Assembly: GCA_025454405.1 (NCBI GenBank)
Contig: JALOON010000007.1
Location: 1 to 64,000, forward strand
Origin: Oscillatoriaceae cyanobacterium Prado104
GTDB taxonomy: Bacteria > Cyanobacteriota > Cyanobacteriia > Cyanobacteriales > Microcoleaceae
Reading direction: 5' to 3'
DNA length: 64,000 bases
In this document: piece after piece, positions 17,751 to 28,052 of the stretch
Numbering within the stretch: the first letter of the stretch is position 1
Layout: every line of letters begins with the position of its first letter
Translations under genes and position numbers: made by a program
Notes under the pieces: model-generated
What the model was told of the DNA's origin: nothing
The model's database searches: none
The model's input: the letters and a program-made list of their open reading frames with translations, nothing else

Positions 17751-20700
17751 ATGGCTTCTAAAAAGAGATCGCGCAAATCTGCCAGCAAAATCTGTTCGGA
17801 AGATGCTTTAAAAACCGCTTGGGAACACCACCAAGCGGGGCGTTTGTTAGAGGCTGAAACTTTGTACCGACAAATCGTAGAAGTGCAGCCAGAGGCAGGA
17901 AACGTACTGTGTTTGTTGGGGATAGCAGCCAGACAGCAAGGCAAAATTGCCGAGGCTATTTCCAGTTACGAAGCAGCGATTTCCAGACAGCCGGATCTGG
18001 TAGAAGCGCACTTAAATCTCGGGAATGTTTTGCTGGAAACTGGGGAAATTAAAGGCGCGATTGCCCGTTACGAACAAGTTATCAAACTTGATGCAAATTC
18101 CGCAATGGCTTGCAACAATTTGGGTTGGTTGAAGCAGCAGTTGGGCGAAATAGATGCAGCAATTTGTTACTACAGACAAGCGCTGGAAATCGAACCAAAC
18201 TTACCAGAAACATCCCACAATTTAGCGCATTTACTCAAAGAAACAGGTAAGCTTGAAGAAGCGATCGCCTGTTACCGCAGTGCTCTCAGCTTCAATCCAA
18301 ATCTCACAAATACTTGGCTCGGTTTGGGAACAATTTTGCAGCAGCAAGGTCAAGTAATCGAAGCGCGAGAATGCCATTTACAAGCAGTTAAACTCGATCC
18401 TAACAATCCCGAGGCGCACAATAATGCAGGTGCTTCCTATCACGAACAAGGCAACACTAAAGCAGCAATATCGCATTACCAAGAAGCCATCAAACTCAAG
18501 CCGGATTTTGTCGATGCAATTAACAATCTCGGACACGCTTTTGTCGATTTGGGACAGTTTCAAGAAGCATTTGACTGTCACCGCCGCGCTTTAGAATTGC
18601 AGCCGGATAACGCGATCGCACACCTCGAATTTGCCATGACTTTGCTAGTGCTCGGAGACTTGCGCGCTGGCTTCGCTGAATACGAATGGCGGTGGCGCAC
18701 TTCTCAAGTGGAATCAAGGCAATTTCCACAGCCGCTGTGGGATGGTTCGGATTTGCAGGGCAAGACGATTTTGCTGCATGTCGAACAAGGTTTCGGCGAC
18801 TCGATTCAGTTTATCCGATACGCGCCAATTCTTGCCAGTAAAGGGGCGAAAATAATTGCGGCTTGCTATCCCGAATTGCTGCGGTTGTTTGAGACTGTTG
18901 CGGGTATCGAATATTTGTCTGTTAGTTTCGAGAATTTGCCAGCATTTGACTGTCACGCGCCGCTGATGAGTTTGGCGCATATTTTAGGAACAACTTTAGA
19001 AAATATACCGCAAAATATTCCTTATTTAGCGCCGCCCGCCGAGTGCAAATTTACCCTAGCTTCCGATGCTAAATTAAAAGTAGGGATTGTGTGGGCGGGA
19101 AGTCCCAAACGCAGAAAGGACGATCGGCGATCGTGCAAATTGAGCGATTTTATCCAGTTTTTTGATGTGCCGGAAATCGCTTTTTACAGCTTGCAAAAAG
19201 ACGCTTCAGAAGCCGATCGCGCTTTATTAAACCAATATCTAATTCCCGATTTAAGCCCGCACTTGCAGGATTTTGCCGATACGGCTTCGGCAATATCTCA
19301 ACTGGATTTAGTTATTAGCGTCGATACTGCTGTCTCGCATTTAGCCGGTGCTTTGGGCAAACCTGTTTGGGTATTGTTGGGTTTTGCTCCTGATTGGCGC
19401 TGGCTGTTAGCAAGAAATGACAATCCTTGGTATCCGACGGCGCGACTTTTCCGCCAAAATCAGCCGGATAATTGGCAAGATTTGTTTGCGGAAGTTAAGG
19501 CTGCTTTAAGTTTGTTGGCTGCTGGGAATAGTGCGGATTTATTGCCCGAAATGGCGATCGGCGCGCTGCACTTCGCACCGCTGGCAATAACCGTCGATAA
19601 TCTAGACTCAAAGCAATTAATGCTGCCAGAAGTAACAGTTTATTCGACATCAAAACACCCTCAGATAACAACGATCGATACCCGATCGACAAGTTCTGAA
19701 TTCCAGAAATCGGAGATAGAAGTAACTGCCGAACAATCGATCGCCCTGTCAGTTTCCGATGGCAATACTGCTGCATTAGAAGCCGACTTGCACCGCGCAG
19801 AAAAGTTAATGGAAACAGGGGAAAAGGAACAAGCGATCGCCCTTTACGAAACCATCATCGCTACTACTCCTGACTGCTTTACAGCTAGAATTAATTTGGG
19901 TTATCTCAAACAAGAACAAGGCGAATTAGATGCAGCAATCCCGCACTACCGGGAAGCAATGGCGATCGACCCCACAATCCCGCAAACAGCTTACAATTTA
20001 GCAAAAGCTTTTGAAGAAAAAGGCGAAGTAGAAGAGGCGATCGCCCATTACGAACAAGCTTTAGCAGCCGAACCGAATTTCGTGCCGGCACTGATTAATT
20101 TGGCGGTGGCGCTGCAAGAAAAAGGCGAATTGGCAGCAGCTTTAACTCACTACCAACGGGCGATCGAAGTTCAGCCAAACAGTTCCGAAGCTTACAATAA
20201 CATGGCAACTGTTTTGCAAGAACAGGGAAATTTAGAAGCGGCAAATACTTACTATCAAAAAGCTCTAGAATTAGTACCGGATTTTGTCGAAGCTGTCAAC
20301 AATTTAGGCAGGACATTTGTTGAAAAAGGAGAATTACAAGAGGCGATCGCCTGTTACCGGCGCGCCATAAATTTAAATCACGAACACGCCAGCGCTCACC
20401 TGAATTTATCCCTAGCTTTGCTGCTGTCGGGAGACTTTGTTAACGGCTTTGCCGAATACGAGTGGCGCTGGGAAATTAAGGAATTTCAAACCGGACATTC
20501 TTGCTTTTTAGCAGTACCGGAAAAAGCAATTTCGGCCCGAGACTACCGCCCGCTATGGGATGGTTCCGATTTGCAGGGAAAAACAATATTATTGCACGCC
20601 GAACAAGGTTTGGGCGATACAATTCAATTTGTCCGCTACGCCTCGATCGTCCGCAGTAAAGGAGGCCGAGTAATTGTCGGTTGTTACCCGCAATTGCAGC

Positions 20701-23700
20701 GCTTATTTGCTACAGTTGCAGGCATCGACTTGCTCGCAGTTAAAGGCGAACCGCTGCCCGAATTTGACTTGCAAGCACCGCTGTTAAGTTTGCCTTACAT
20801 TCTCGGCACGACTTTAGAAACAATTCCCGCAACTACTGCTTATTTAAGCGTGCCGCCGGGAGTCGAATTCGCCCTGTTGCCCGATCGCAATTTGAAAGTA
20901 GGCATCGTCTGGGCGGGGAATCCCAAACACCGCAAAAACAAGCAGCGATCGTGCAGTTTGAAACATTTTCTGCCGCTTTTGGAGGTTTCGGGAACCAGTT
21001 TTTACAGCCTGCAGAAAGAGCTTTCCGAGGACGATCGGGCACTGTTAAATCGCACGGCAATTATCGATTTGAGCCCGCATTTGAGGGATTTTGCCGATAC
21101 GGCGGCTGCCATATCTCAACTGGATTTAGTAATTTCTGTCGATACTTCCGTCGCCCATTTGGCGGGCGCTTTGGGCAAACCGGTGTGGGTTTTGCTGGCG
21201 TTTTCTCCCGATTGGCGGTGGCTGTGGCAGCGCGAAGACAGCCCCTGGTATCCGACGGCGCGCCTCTTCCGGCAGCGGGAAAGGGGCGATTGGGAGGGCA
21301 TTTTCGATCGCGTGCGGGAAGCTTTGGCTGCAGAAGTGCCGCACTCGGGCGCGCAACTGGAGGCGGAGACTCAATTGCTGGCGGGGCGACAGTTGCAGGA
21401 GCAAAATCAGTTGCAGGGCGCGATCGAATGTTACGAAAGGGCGATCGCGATCGATCCCGGTTGCGCCGCCGCCCGCAGCAATTTAGGCGTTGTCAAACAG
21501 CGCCAGGGATTGCTCTCTGAGGCGATCGCGCACTACCGCCAAGCCCTGGAAATCGAGCCGAATTCGGCGGAAATTGCCAGCAATTTGGGCAGCGCGCTGG
21601 CGGAATCGGGGGATGCTGCGGGCGCGATCGCAGCCTACGAGCGGGCTTTGGCTGCGAATCCGCAGTGCGCCGAAGCGCTGGTAAATATGGGGGTGTCTCG
21701 GGAAGCGCTGGGGCAGTTTGCAGGGGCTGTAAGCTGCTACCAGCAAGCGATTCAAATTAATCCCGAGTGCGCGATCGCTTATTTAAATTTGGGAATTGCC
21801 CTCGAAGAGCACGCTGACAAACAGGATGCGATCGCGCCTTACGAGCAAGCAATCGCGCATTACCAGCGGGCGATCGCGATCGAACCAGACAATCTGGATG
21901 CCTTGCACAACTTAGCTTACGCCTCCCTGCGCCTGGGAAATTTTGCGAGTGCGATCGGCTATTACCAGCGGTTGAGCGCGCTGCAACCGGATTTTGCTGC
22001 AACCGCGATCGGTTTGGCGAGCTCGCTGCAACAGCAAGACAAGTTGGATGAGGCTATAACTCTGTGTCAGTATGCCATCCAGCATTTGCCCGACAACGCC
22101 GAGGCGCGCTGCATTTTGGGAATCGCGCTGCAAAAACAGGGCAAACTTGAAAATGCGATCGCGGCTTACCGGGAGGCTTTGAGGCTGCAACCCGACTATC
22201 CGGGGGCTTTGTACAATCTCGGCAAGGCTTTGGAGGAAGCGGGAGATGGTGAAGGCGCGATCGCTTGCTACAATCGGGCGATCGAGCTCAAACCCGGTTA
22301 TGTCTACCCCCTCACGGGTTTGGGGCGCGCTTTGCACGATCGCGGGCAGTTTGCGGATGCTGCCGCCTGCTACAGTCAAGCGGTGGAATTCAATTCTACC
22401 CACCCGGAAGCTCACTTAAATTTGGCTTTGGCTTTGCTGCTGACGGGCGATTGGCAGCGCGGTTTTATCGAGTACGAATGGCGGCTGTTAATTAAAGAAA
22501 AACAGTTGCCTCAAAACAGCTTTCTCCAGCCGCTTTGGAATGGTGAAGATTTGACGGGAAAAACTATTTTGCTGTGCCCGGAACAAGGTTTGGGCGATGC
22601 AATTCAATTTGTCCGTTACGCGGATTTAGTCAAGCAAAAAGGCGGGCGGGTAATTCTGTGGTGCTTGCCGCACTTGCAGCGCTTGTTTGCCGGAATTTCG
22701 GGAATTGACGAGTTAATAATTGCGCCGGAAGCAGCGCCGGATTTTGACCTGCGGGCGCAGTTAATGAGTTTGCCGCGCATTTTTGGCACGACTTTAGAAA
22801 CTGTGCCGGCAAATGTTCCTTATTTAGCACCGCCGCCGGATCTTAAATTTAATATTAACGACAGGGGGAATTTAAAAGTAGGAATTGTGTGGTCCGGCAA
22901 TCCGAAACATTCGCTGAATCAAGTGCGATCGTTCCCGCTAAATTTGTTGCGGAAACTGCTAGCAATTCCGGGCGCGGATTTCTACAGCTTGCAAAAGGAT
23001 TTGACAGAGGGCGATCGCGCTTTGTTGCAGCAATTGCCAGCAGTTGATGCCAGTCCTTATTTGAACGATTTTGCCGATACGGCGGCAGTTATAGCGGAAT
23101 TGGATTTAGTAATTTCGGTAGATACTTCTGTCGCGCATTTAGCCGGGGCGATGGGCAAACAAGTGTGGGTTTTGCTGGCATTTGTGCCGGATTGGCGCTG
23201 GCTTTTGGATCGGGAAGATAGCCCGTGGTATCCGACGGCGAGGCTGTTTCGCCAGGAAAAACCGGGAGATTGGGAAAGTGTTTTCGATCGCGCGGCTGTG
23301 GCGCTGCAAGTTAAAATTAGCCTGCACCAACAACAGCGAATGCAAGCTGCAAATAGTGCGAGTTTGCCGGAATCGCAGCAAGAGTTTAATCGGGGAAATC
23401 AACTCAAAGCTGAGGGTAAATTTACCGAAGCGATCGCGCATTTTCAACAGGCTTTAACTTTGCAGCCGGATTCGATCGAAGCTGCTACAAATTTGGCGGT
23501 AACGCTGCACCAACTCGGCAATTTAACTGAAGCTGCAACTTACTACCAGCGGGCGATCGATCTAGATCCGAACAGTGCTATGGCGCAAAACAATTTAGGG
23601 ATTTTGCTGCAAGCGCGGGGCGAAATTCCTGAAGCGATAACTTGCTTTCAAAGGGCGATCGAACTGAATCCGCGCTATGTAAAAGCCCTGAACAATCTCG

Positions 23701-26700
23701 GCGCAACTCTCCAGCAAATGGGCGAAAACAAAAGCGCGATCGCCTATTTTCACCAAGCACTTTCGATTAATTCTAATTACGTACCTGCCCTAGTCAATTT
23801 AGGCGCAGCGCTGCAAGCTCAAAATCAAATAGAAGAGGCAAAACGCCTGTACCAGCAAGCGATCGAGCTAGAACCAGACAACCCGAAAGGACACTACCAT
23901 TTAGGAACTTTATATTTAGAAACAAGCCAACCGGAACGGGCAATTCCTAGTTTGGAAATAGCAGTAAATTTGCAGCCGAATTATGTCGAAGCGCTGAACA
24001 ATTTAGGCAGCGCTTTAGAAGCAATTGGCGAAGTCGATCGGGGAATTTCGCATTACAACGCAGCAATTAATCTCGATCCAAACTGCGCTAAAGCTCATTT
24101 TAATTTAAGTTTGGCGCTGCTGCTAACTGGTAACTTACTGCAAGGTTTTGCCGAATACGAATGGCGGTGGCAAACAGATCAGGCAAAAAAATTGCAGCGC
24201 GTGCAATTTCAACAGCCGTTGTGGGACGGATCGGATTTGCACGGCCAAACTATTTTACTGCGATCGGAACAAGGTTTGGGCGATGCAATTCACTTTGTTA
24301 GGTACGCGCAAATTGTCCGGGAAAAAGGCGGCAAAATAATTATTTCCTGCTATCAGGAATTGAAGCGCTTGTTCAAACAAATTCCCGGCATCGCACAAGT
24401 CGCGGTAAAAGTTGAAGAATTGCCGGAATTTCAAGTTCAAGCACCGCTGATGAGTTTGCCGCATATATTGGGAACAAATTTAGATAGCATTCCGACAAAT
24501 ATTCCTTATTTAGCAACTCCTGCTAACTGGCAATTTTCCCTAGAAACAGACGGCAATTTAAAAGTAGGAATTGTCTGGGCGGGAAGCGCGGAACATTTAA
24601 AAGATCGGCAGCGATCGAGTCATTTAGGCTATTTCATGAAACTGTTAGATGTAGCGGGCGCGAGTTTTTACAGCCTGCAAAAAGAAGTATCGGCGGACGA
24701 TCGAACTTTATTAAACAAACTGCCAATAATAGATTTAAGCGACAACTTAGGAGACTTTGCCGACACGGCAGCGGTAATCTCGCAATTAGACTTAGTAATT
24801 TGCGTCGATACTGCTGTCGCGCATTTAGCCGGCGCATTAGGAAAACCCGTCTGGATTTTGCTATCCTTCGTCCCCGATTGGCGGTGGATGCTGTCAGGAG
24901 AAAATAGTCCTTGGTATCCGACAGCGAGGCTGTTTCGCCAGCAAAAAATTGGCGATTGGGAACCAGTTTTCGATCGCGTCAAAACAGCCCTGCAAGAAAT
25001 AGCAAATCCTGCAGGCGCGCTGCCCCCGAACCCGCCATCCCCTGAAGAAATCGATTTTCAGATAGCAAATGCCTTGCAAATTCAGGGAGATTTTGCAGCA
25101 GCAGAAACCAGATACGATCGAGTAATTGCCATCAATCCGCGCCGCGAATTAGCCCACAGTTATTTAGGATTTATCAAACAGAAAAAAGGCGAATTAATGG
25201 CCGCGATCGCCCACTACCAACGAGCGATCGAAATCAATCCCAATGCCGGGGAAGCTAACTTATATCTAGGTTGCGCCCTCGAAGATTTAGGACTGACAGC
25301 AGAGGCAATTAACTATTACGATCGCGCAATTCAACTCCGCGAAGAATCGCCAAATACTCACTTAAGATTTGCCATAGCATTGCTGTTAACTGGCAATTTC
25401 CAGCGGGGTTTTGCCGAGTACGAATGGCGCTGGAAAACTCAAGAATTAGAACCGCGTTACTTCGATCGACCGCTGTGGGATGGCTCGGATTTGCAGGGCA
25501 AAACTATTTTACTGCATCCAGAACAAGGTTTCGGCGATGCCATTCATTTTGTCCGCTACGCACCTTTAGTTAAAGCCAAAGGCGGGCGAGTTATTGTTGC
25601 TTGCCATTTACTATTAAAGCGTTTGTTTGAGGGAATTGCTGGGGTCGATCGAGTTGTCAGCAATCCTAGCGAGTTGCCAGATTTCCAAGTACAAGCACCG
25701 CTGCTGAGCTTGCCGGGAATTATGGGAACTACTTTAGAAAATGTTCCCGCAAATATTCCTTATTTAACGCCGCCAGCCGATGCGAAATTTGCGCTGCCAG
25801 CCACCGATAAATTGCGCGTGGGGATTGTTTGGGCGGGCGGGCCCCTAAATCGAAAGAATCGCGATCGATCGTGCAAATTGAGCGATTTTCTGCCGCTTTT
25901 AGATATAGCGGGAGCCAGTTTCTACAGCCTGCAAAAAGATGTACCAGCGGGCGATCGAGCTTTATTAAACCAACAGCAAATCCCAGATTTAAGCGAACAT
26001 TTAAGCGATTTTGCCGATACGGCAGCGACAATTTCGCAACTGGATTTAGTAATTTGTGTAGATACTTCTGTCGCGCATTTAGCAGGTGCTTTAGGCAAAC
26101 CAGTCTGGATTTTGCTATCCTTTGTACCCGATTGGCGGTGGATGTTGAAACGCGAAGATAGCCCGTGGTATCCTACTGTGCGACTTTTCAGACAGCAAAA
26201 AACAGGCGATTGGGAAGGCGCGATCGATCGAGTAAAAATAGCTCTAGAAAACCTAATTTCTAATTCACAAAAATCAGATACTGCAACACCAAAATTACCA
26301 ACCGCAAACACCCCCCACACTCGTTACACTCGTTACCAGGCTCTGCCTGGTAACGCAGATCCAGAGGCTCCGCCTCGAATCCCCCCCCTACAAACGCCGC
26401 CAAAAGTAACAGGAATTGGCATCAGTTGGCCGATTAGCGTCACCAGCGGCTGGGGAATTTACGGCATGAATTTAACCATGCAACTGCTGAAAAATCCCGC
26501 CTGGGAAGTAGCACTTTTAGCAACGCCATCCATCGCCTCCGAATTCATCAATCCCCTGCACAAATCGCTGTTATTGCCAGCGATCGAAAAGCAAAAAACT
26601 TTTCAAGAATTAGTAACAGCAAATTACGACAAACAAATCGCCTGCAATTTCCCCGTACTTTACGCATTAGGAAATAACTTATCATCCTCGGGAATCGAGA

Positions 26701-27584
26701 ATCAAATTACCAGCAGTTGTCAAGTCGGAGTCATCTTTTTTGAAGATACCAGAATTACGGCAGAAGCGATCGAAAAAGCCAAAAAATACAGCGCGATCGT
26801 CGCCGGTTCCAACTGGAATGCTGATGTTTTAAAAAGCTGCGGGCTGACAAATATTGCGATGGTAAATCAGGGGATAGATCCGGCAATCTTCCATCCCGCA
26901 CCGAAAACTAATTTAATGGGCGATCGATTCGTCATTTTCTCCGGCGGCAAACTCGAATATCGCAAAGGTCAAGATATCATTCTTGCAGCATTCAAGAGAT
27001 TTCGCGCCGCGCATCCCGACGCATTATTGATAACAGCGTGGCACAACTTTTGGCCGCAATATATGTTAGGAATCGAACAAACAGGAAACGCGATCGGACT
27101 TCCCAACATCAACCGCGACGGTACTTTAGGAATCGCGCAATGGTTGGCAGCCAACGGTTTGCCCGCCGACTCTTTTATCGACATCGGTTTAATTCCCAAT
27201 CACCTAGCGGGACAAATAGTGCGAGAAGCCGATTGCGCTGTTTTTACAAACCGCTGCGAAGGCGGTACTAACTTAGTCGCGATGGAATGCATGGCCTGCG
27301 GAATTCCCACTATTTTATCGGCAAATACGGGTCATTTAGACTTAATTTACAGCAATATTTGCTATCCTTTATTCCATCAAGGACGGGTGAAACCGACACC
27401 TCATTTTCCCGGAGTTGAAGGCTGGGGCGAGTCGGATGTCGATGAAGTAGTTGCAGCTTTAGAAGAAGTTTATACTAATCGCGAAGAGGCAAAATCTCGG
27501 GGTTTAGCAGCGGCCGATTTTATGCGAGATTGGACTTGGGAAAAACAGGTGAAGCGGTTTCTTGAAGTTGTCTCAAATTGGTAA
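17751..27584 (+). CDS. Giant TPR protein with five glycosyltransferase modules and a C-terminal GT4 domain
   Basis: At 3277 aa, this is several proteins' worth of one design. Five units each consist of TPR repeats (canonical AxxxYxxAxxxxPxxxxAxxNLG pattern) followed by a ~290-aa GT9/SPINDLY-like domain. The glycosyltransferase domains start near residues 300, 895, 1560, 2125 and 2545. Each keeps EYEWRW or EYEWRL, PLWxGxDLxGKTILL, EQGxGDxIxFxRYA, VGIVWxG, FYSLQK and VDTxVxHLAGAxGKxVW, so none looks decayed. From about 2885 there is a GT4-type domain with FSGGKLEYRKGQD and the nucleotide-sugar motif NRCEGGTNLVAMECMACGIP. No signal peptide is seen, so it probably acts in the cytoplasm on sugars or proteins. 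Sugar donor and acceptor are unknown. A converging gene encodes a glycosyltransferase-methyltransferase fusion. The linker before GT4 carries an in-frame palindromic repeat (see 26331). Confidence 0.88.
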   Translation: MASKKRSRKSASKICSEDALKTAWEHHQAGRLLEAETLYRQIVEVQPEAGNVLCLLGIAARQQGKIAEAISSYEAAISRQPDLVEAHLNLGNVLLETGEIKGAIARYEQVIKLDANSAMACNNLGWLKQQLGEIDAAICYYRQALEIEPNLPETSHNLAHLLKETGKLEEAIACYRSALSFNPNLTNTWLGLGTILQQQGQVIEARECHLQAVKLDPNNPEAHNNAGASYHEQGNTKAAISHYQEAIKLKPDFVDAINNLGHAFVDLGQFQEAFDCHRRALELQPDNAIAHLEFAMTLLVLGDLRAGFAEYEWRWRTSQVESRQFPQPLWDGSDLQGKTILLHVEQGFGDSIQFIRYAPILASKGAKIIAACYPELLRLFETVAGIEYLSVSFENLPAFDCHAPLMSLAHILGTTLENIPQNIPYLAPPAECKFTLASDAKLKVGIVWAGSPKRRKDDRRSCKLSDFIQFFDVPEIAFYSLQKDASEADRALLNQYLIPDLSPHLQDFADTASAISQLDLVISVDTAVSHLAGALGKPVWVLLGFAPDWRWLLARNDNPWYPTARLFRQNQPDNWQDLFAEVKAALSLLAAGNSADLLPEMAIGALHFAPLAITVDNLDSKQLMLPEVTVYSTSKHPQITTIDTRSTSSEFQKSEIEVTAEQSIALSVSDGNTAALEADLHRAEKLMETGEKEQAIALYETIIATTPDCFTARINLGYLKQEQGELDAAIPHYREAMAIDPTIPQTAYNLAKAFEEKGEVEEAIAHYEQALAAEPNFVPALINLAVALQEKGELAAALTHYQRAIEVQPNSSEAYNNMATVLQEQGNLEAANTYYQKALELVPDFVEAVNNLGRTFVEKGELQEAIACYRRAINLNHEHASAHLNLSLALLLSGDFVNGFAEYEWRWEIKEFQTGHSCFLAVPEKAISARDYRPLWDGSDLQGKTILLHAEQGLGDTIQFVRYASIVRSKGGRVIVGCYPQLQRLFATVAGIDLLAVKGEPLPEFDLQAPLLSLPYILGTTLETIPATTAYLSVPPGVEFALLPDRNLKVGIVWAGNPKHRKNKQRSCSLKHFLPLLEVSGTSFYSLQKELSEDDRALLNRTAIIDLSPHLRDFADTAAAISQLDLVISVDTSVAHLAGALGKPVWVLLAFSPDWRWLWQREDSPWYPTARLFRQRERGDWEGIFDRVREALAAEVPHSGAQLEAETQLLAGRQLQEQNQLQGAIECYERAIAIDPGCAAARSNLGVVKQRQGLLSEAIAHYRQALEIEPNSAEIASNLGSALAESGDAAGAIAAYERALAANPQCAEALVNMGVSREALGQFAGAVSCYQQAIQINPECAIAYLNLGIALEEHADKQDAIAPYEQAIAHYQRAIAIEPDNLDALHNLAYASLRLGNFASAIGYYQRLSALQPDFAATAIGLASSLQQQDKLDEAITLCQYAIQHLPDNAEARCILGIALQKQGKLENAIAAYREALRLQPDYPGALYNLGKALEEAGDGEGAIACYNRAIELKPGYVYPLTGLGRALHDRGQFADAAACYSQAVEFNSTHPEAHLNLALALLLTGDWQRGFIEYEWRLLIKEKQLPQNSFLQPLWNGEDLTGKTILLCPEQGLGDAIQFVRYADLVKQKGGRVILWCLPHLQRLFAGISGIDELIIAPEAAPDFDLRAQLMSLPRIFGTTLETVPANVPYLAPPPDLKFNINDRGNLKVGIVWSGNPKHSLNQVRSFPLNLLRKLLAIPGADFYSLQKDLTEGDRALLQQLPAVDASPYLNDFADTAAVIAELDLVISVDTSVAHLAGAMGKQVWVLLAFVPDWRWLLDREDSPWYPTARLFRQEKPGDWESVFDRAAVALQVKISLHQQQRMQAANSASLPESQQEFNRGNQLKAEGKFTEAIAHFQQALTLQPDSIEAATNLAVTLHQLGNLTEAATYYQRAIDLDPNSAMAQNNLGILLQARGEIPEAITCFQRAIELNPRYVKALNNLGATLQQMGENKSAIAYFHQALSINSNYVPALVNLGAALQAQNQIEEAKRLYQQAIELEPDNPKGHYHLGTLYLETSQPERAIPSLEIAVNLQPNYVEALNNLGSALEAIGEVDRGISHYNAAINLDPNCAKAHFNLSLALLLTGNLLQGFAEYEWRWQTDQAKKLQRVQFQQPLWDGSDLHGQTILLRSEQGLGDAIHFVRYAQIVREKGGKIIISCYQELKRLFKQIPGIAQVAVKVEELPEFQVQAPLMSLPHILGTNLDSIPTNIPYLATPANWQFSLETDGNLKVGIVWAGSAEHLKDRQRSSHLGYFMKLLDVAGASFYSLQKEVSADDRTLLNKLPIIDLSDNLGDFADTAAVISQLDLVICVDTAVAHLAGALGKPVWILLSFVPDWRWMLSGENSPWYPTARLFRQQKIGDWEPVFDRVKTALQEIANPAGALPPNPPSPEEIDFQIANALQIQGDFAAAETRYDRVIAINPRRELAHSYLGFIKQKKGELMAAIAHYQRAIEINPNAGEANLYLGCALEDLGLTAEAINYYDRAIQLREESPNTHLRFAIALLLTGNFQRGFAEYEWRWKTQELEPRYFDRPLWDGSDLQGKTILLHPEQGFGDAIHFVRYAPLVKAKGGRVIVACHLLLKRLFEGIAGVDRVVSNPSELPDFQVQAPLLSLPGIMGTTLENVPANIPYLTPPADAKFALPATDKLRVGIVWAGGPLNRKNRDRSCKLSDFLPLLDIAGASFYSLQKDVPAGDRALLNQQQIPDLSEHLSDFADTAATISQLDLVICVDTSVAHLAGALGKPVWILLSFVPDWRWMLKREDSPWYPTVRLFRQQKTGDWEGAIDRVKIALENLISNSQKSDTATPKLPTANTPHTRYTRYQALPGNADPEAPPRIPPLQTPPKVTGIGISWPISVTSGWGIYGMNLTMQLLKNPAWEVALLATPSIASEFINPLHKSLLLPAIEKQKTFQELVTANYDKQIACNFPVLYALGNNLSSSGIENQITSSCQVGVIFFEDTRITAEAIEKAKKYSAIVAGSNWNADVLKSCGLTNIAMVNQGIDPAIFHPAPKTNLMGDRFVIFSGGKLEYRKGQDIILAAFKRFRAAHPDALLITAWHNFWPQYMLGIEQTGNAIGLPNINRDGTLGIAQWLAANGLPADSFIDIGLIPNHLAGQIVREADCAVFTNRCEGGTNLVAMECMACGIPTILSANTGHLDLIYSNICYPLFHQGRVKPTPHFPGVEGWGESDVDEVVAALEEVYTNREEAKSRGLAAADFMRDWTWEKQVKRFLEVVSNW
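26331..26376. repeat. Palindromic repeat inserted in frame inside the giant gene
   Basis: CGTTACCAGGC and GCCTGGTAACG (26331-26355) are perfect 11-bp arms with a TCT loop, followed by GAGGC-tcc-GCCTC (26364-26376). The flanks contain runs of C. It is translated as a Pro/Arg-rich linker (TRYTRYQALPGNADPEAPPR) between the fifth module and the GT4 domain. This has the hallmarks of a dispersed non-coding palindrome that landed in a tolerant linker. Confidence 0.75.
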
Positions 27585-28052
27585 AATATTGATATAAATT
27601 CAGGTTATGTAGGGGCGGGTTCGCCAACAATTTATGTCTAAAATAAATAATCTCATAAACCCGCCCCACCCCACAAACAATAAAAATGTACCGTAAATTC
27701 TTTGTAATATGAAATAGAAAAAAGAATGCTACCGATCGTGTTTTATGCTGCCTGCATTCGGGTTCGATCGTTTGTAGCAAACATTTAGATATTTCATATA
27801 AGATGTTGATGTGAATTTATGGTGGCGATCGGGCGGGTTTAGGAAATTATTTGTGAGTTCGATAAATGGTTGGTGAACCCGCCCCTACAGGACTTTGGGA
27901 TGTTTTTTAAGAACTTGCATCGCTTGCAAATAAAAATGTACTTTAATTCCTTTAAGCTGTTTTACATTCAGATTGGGATACCAAAATCTCCAAAAGGGAA
28001 CAGGGAACAGGGAACAGGGAACAAAAGATTCACAATTTAAATGCAAAACAGC
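27585..28052. repeat. Space between convergent genes with GGGGCGGGTT repeats
   Basis: GGGGCGGGTTCGCCAACA (about 27612) pairs with AAACCCGCCCC (about 27657), and a second GGGCGGGTT...AACCCGCCCC pair lies at about 27832-27887. These large inverted elements also occur at 33284-33341 and may act as bidirectional terminators. GGGAACA/GGAACAG repeats run from 27997 to 28023. No gene is visible. Confidence 0.6.
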
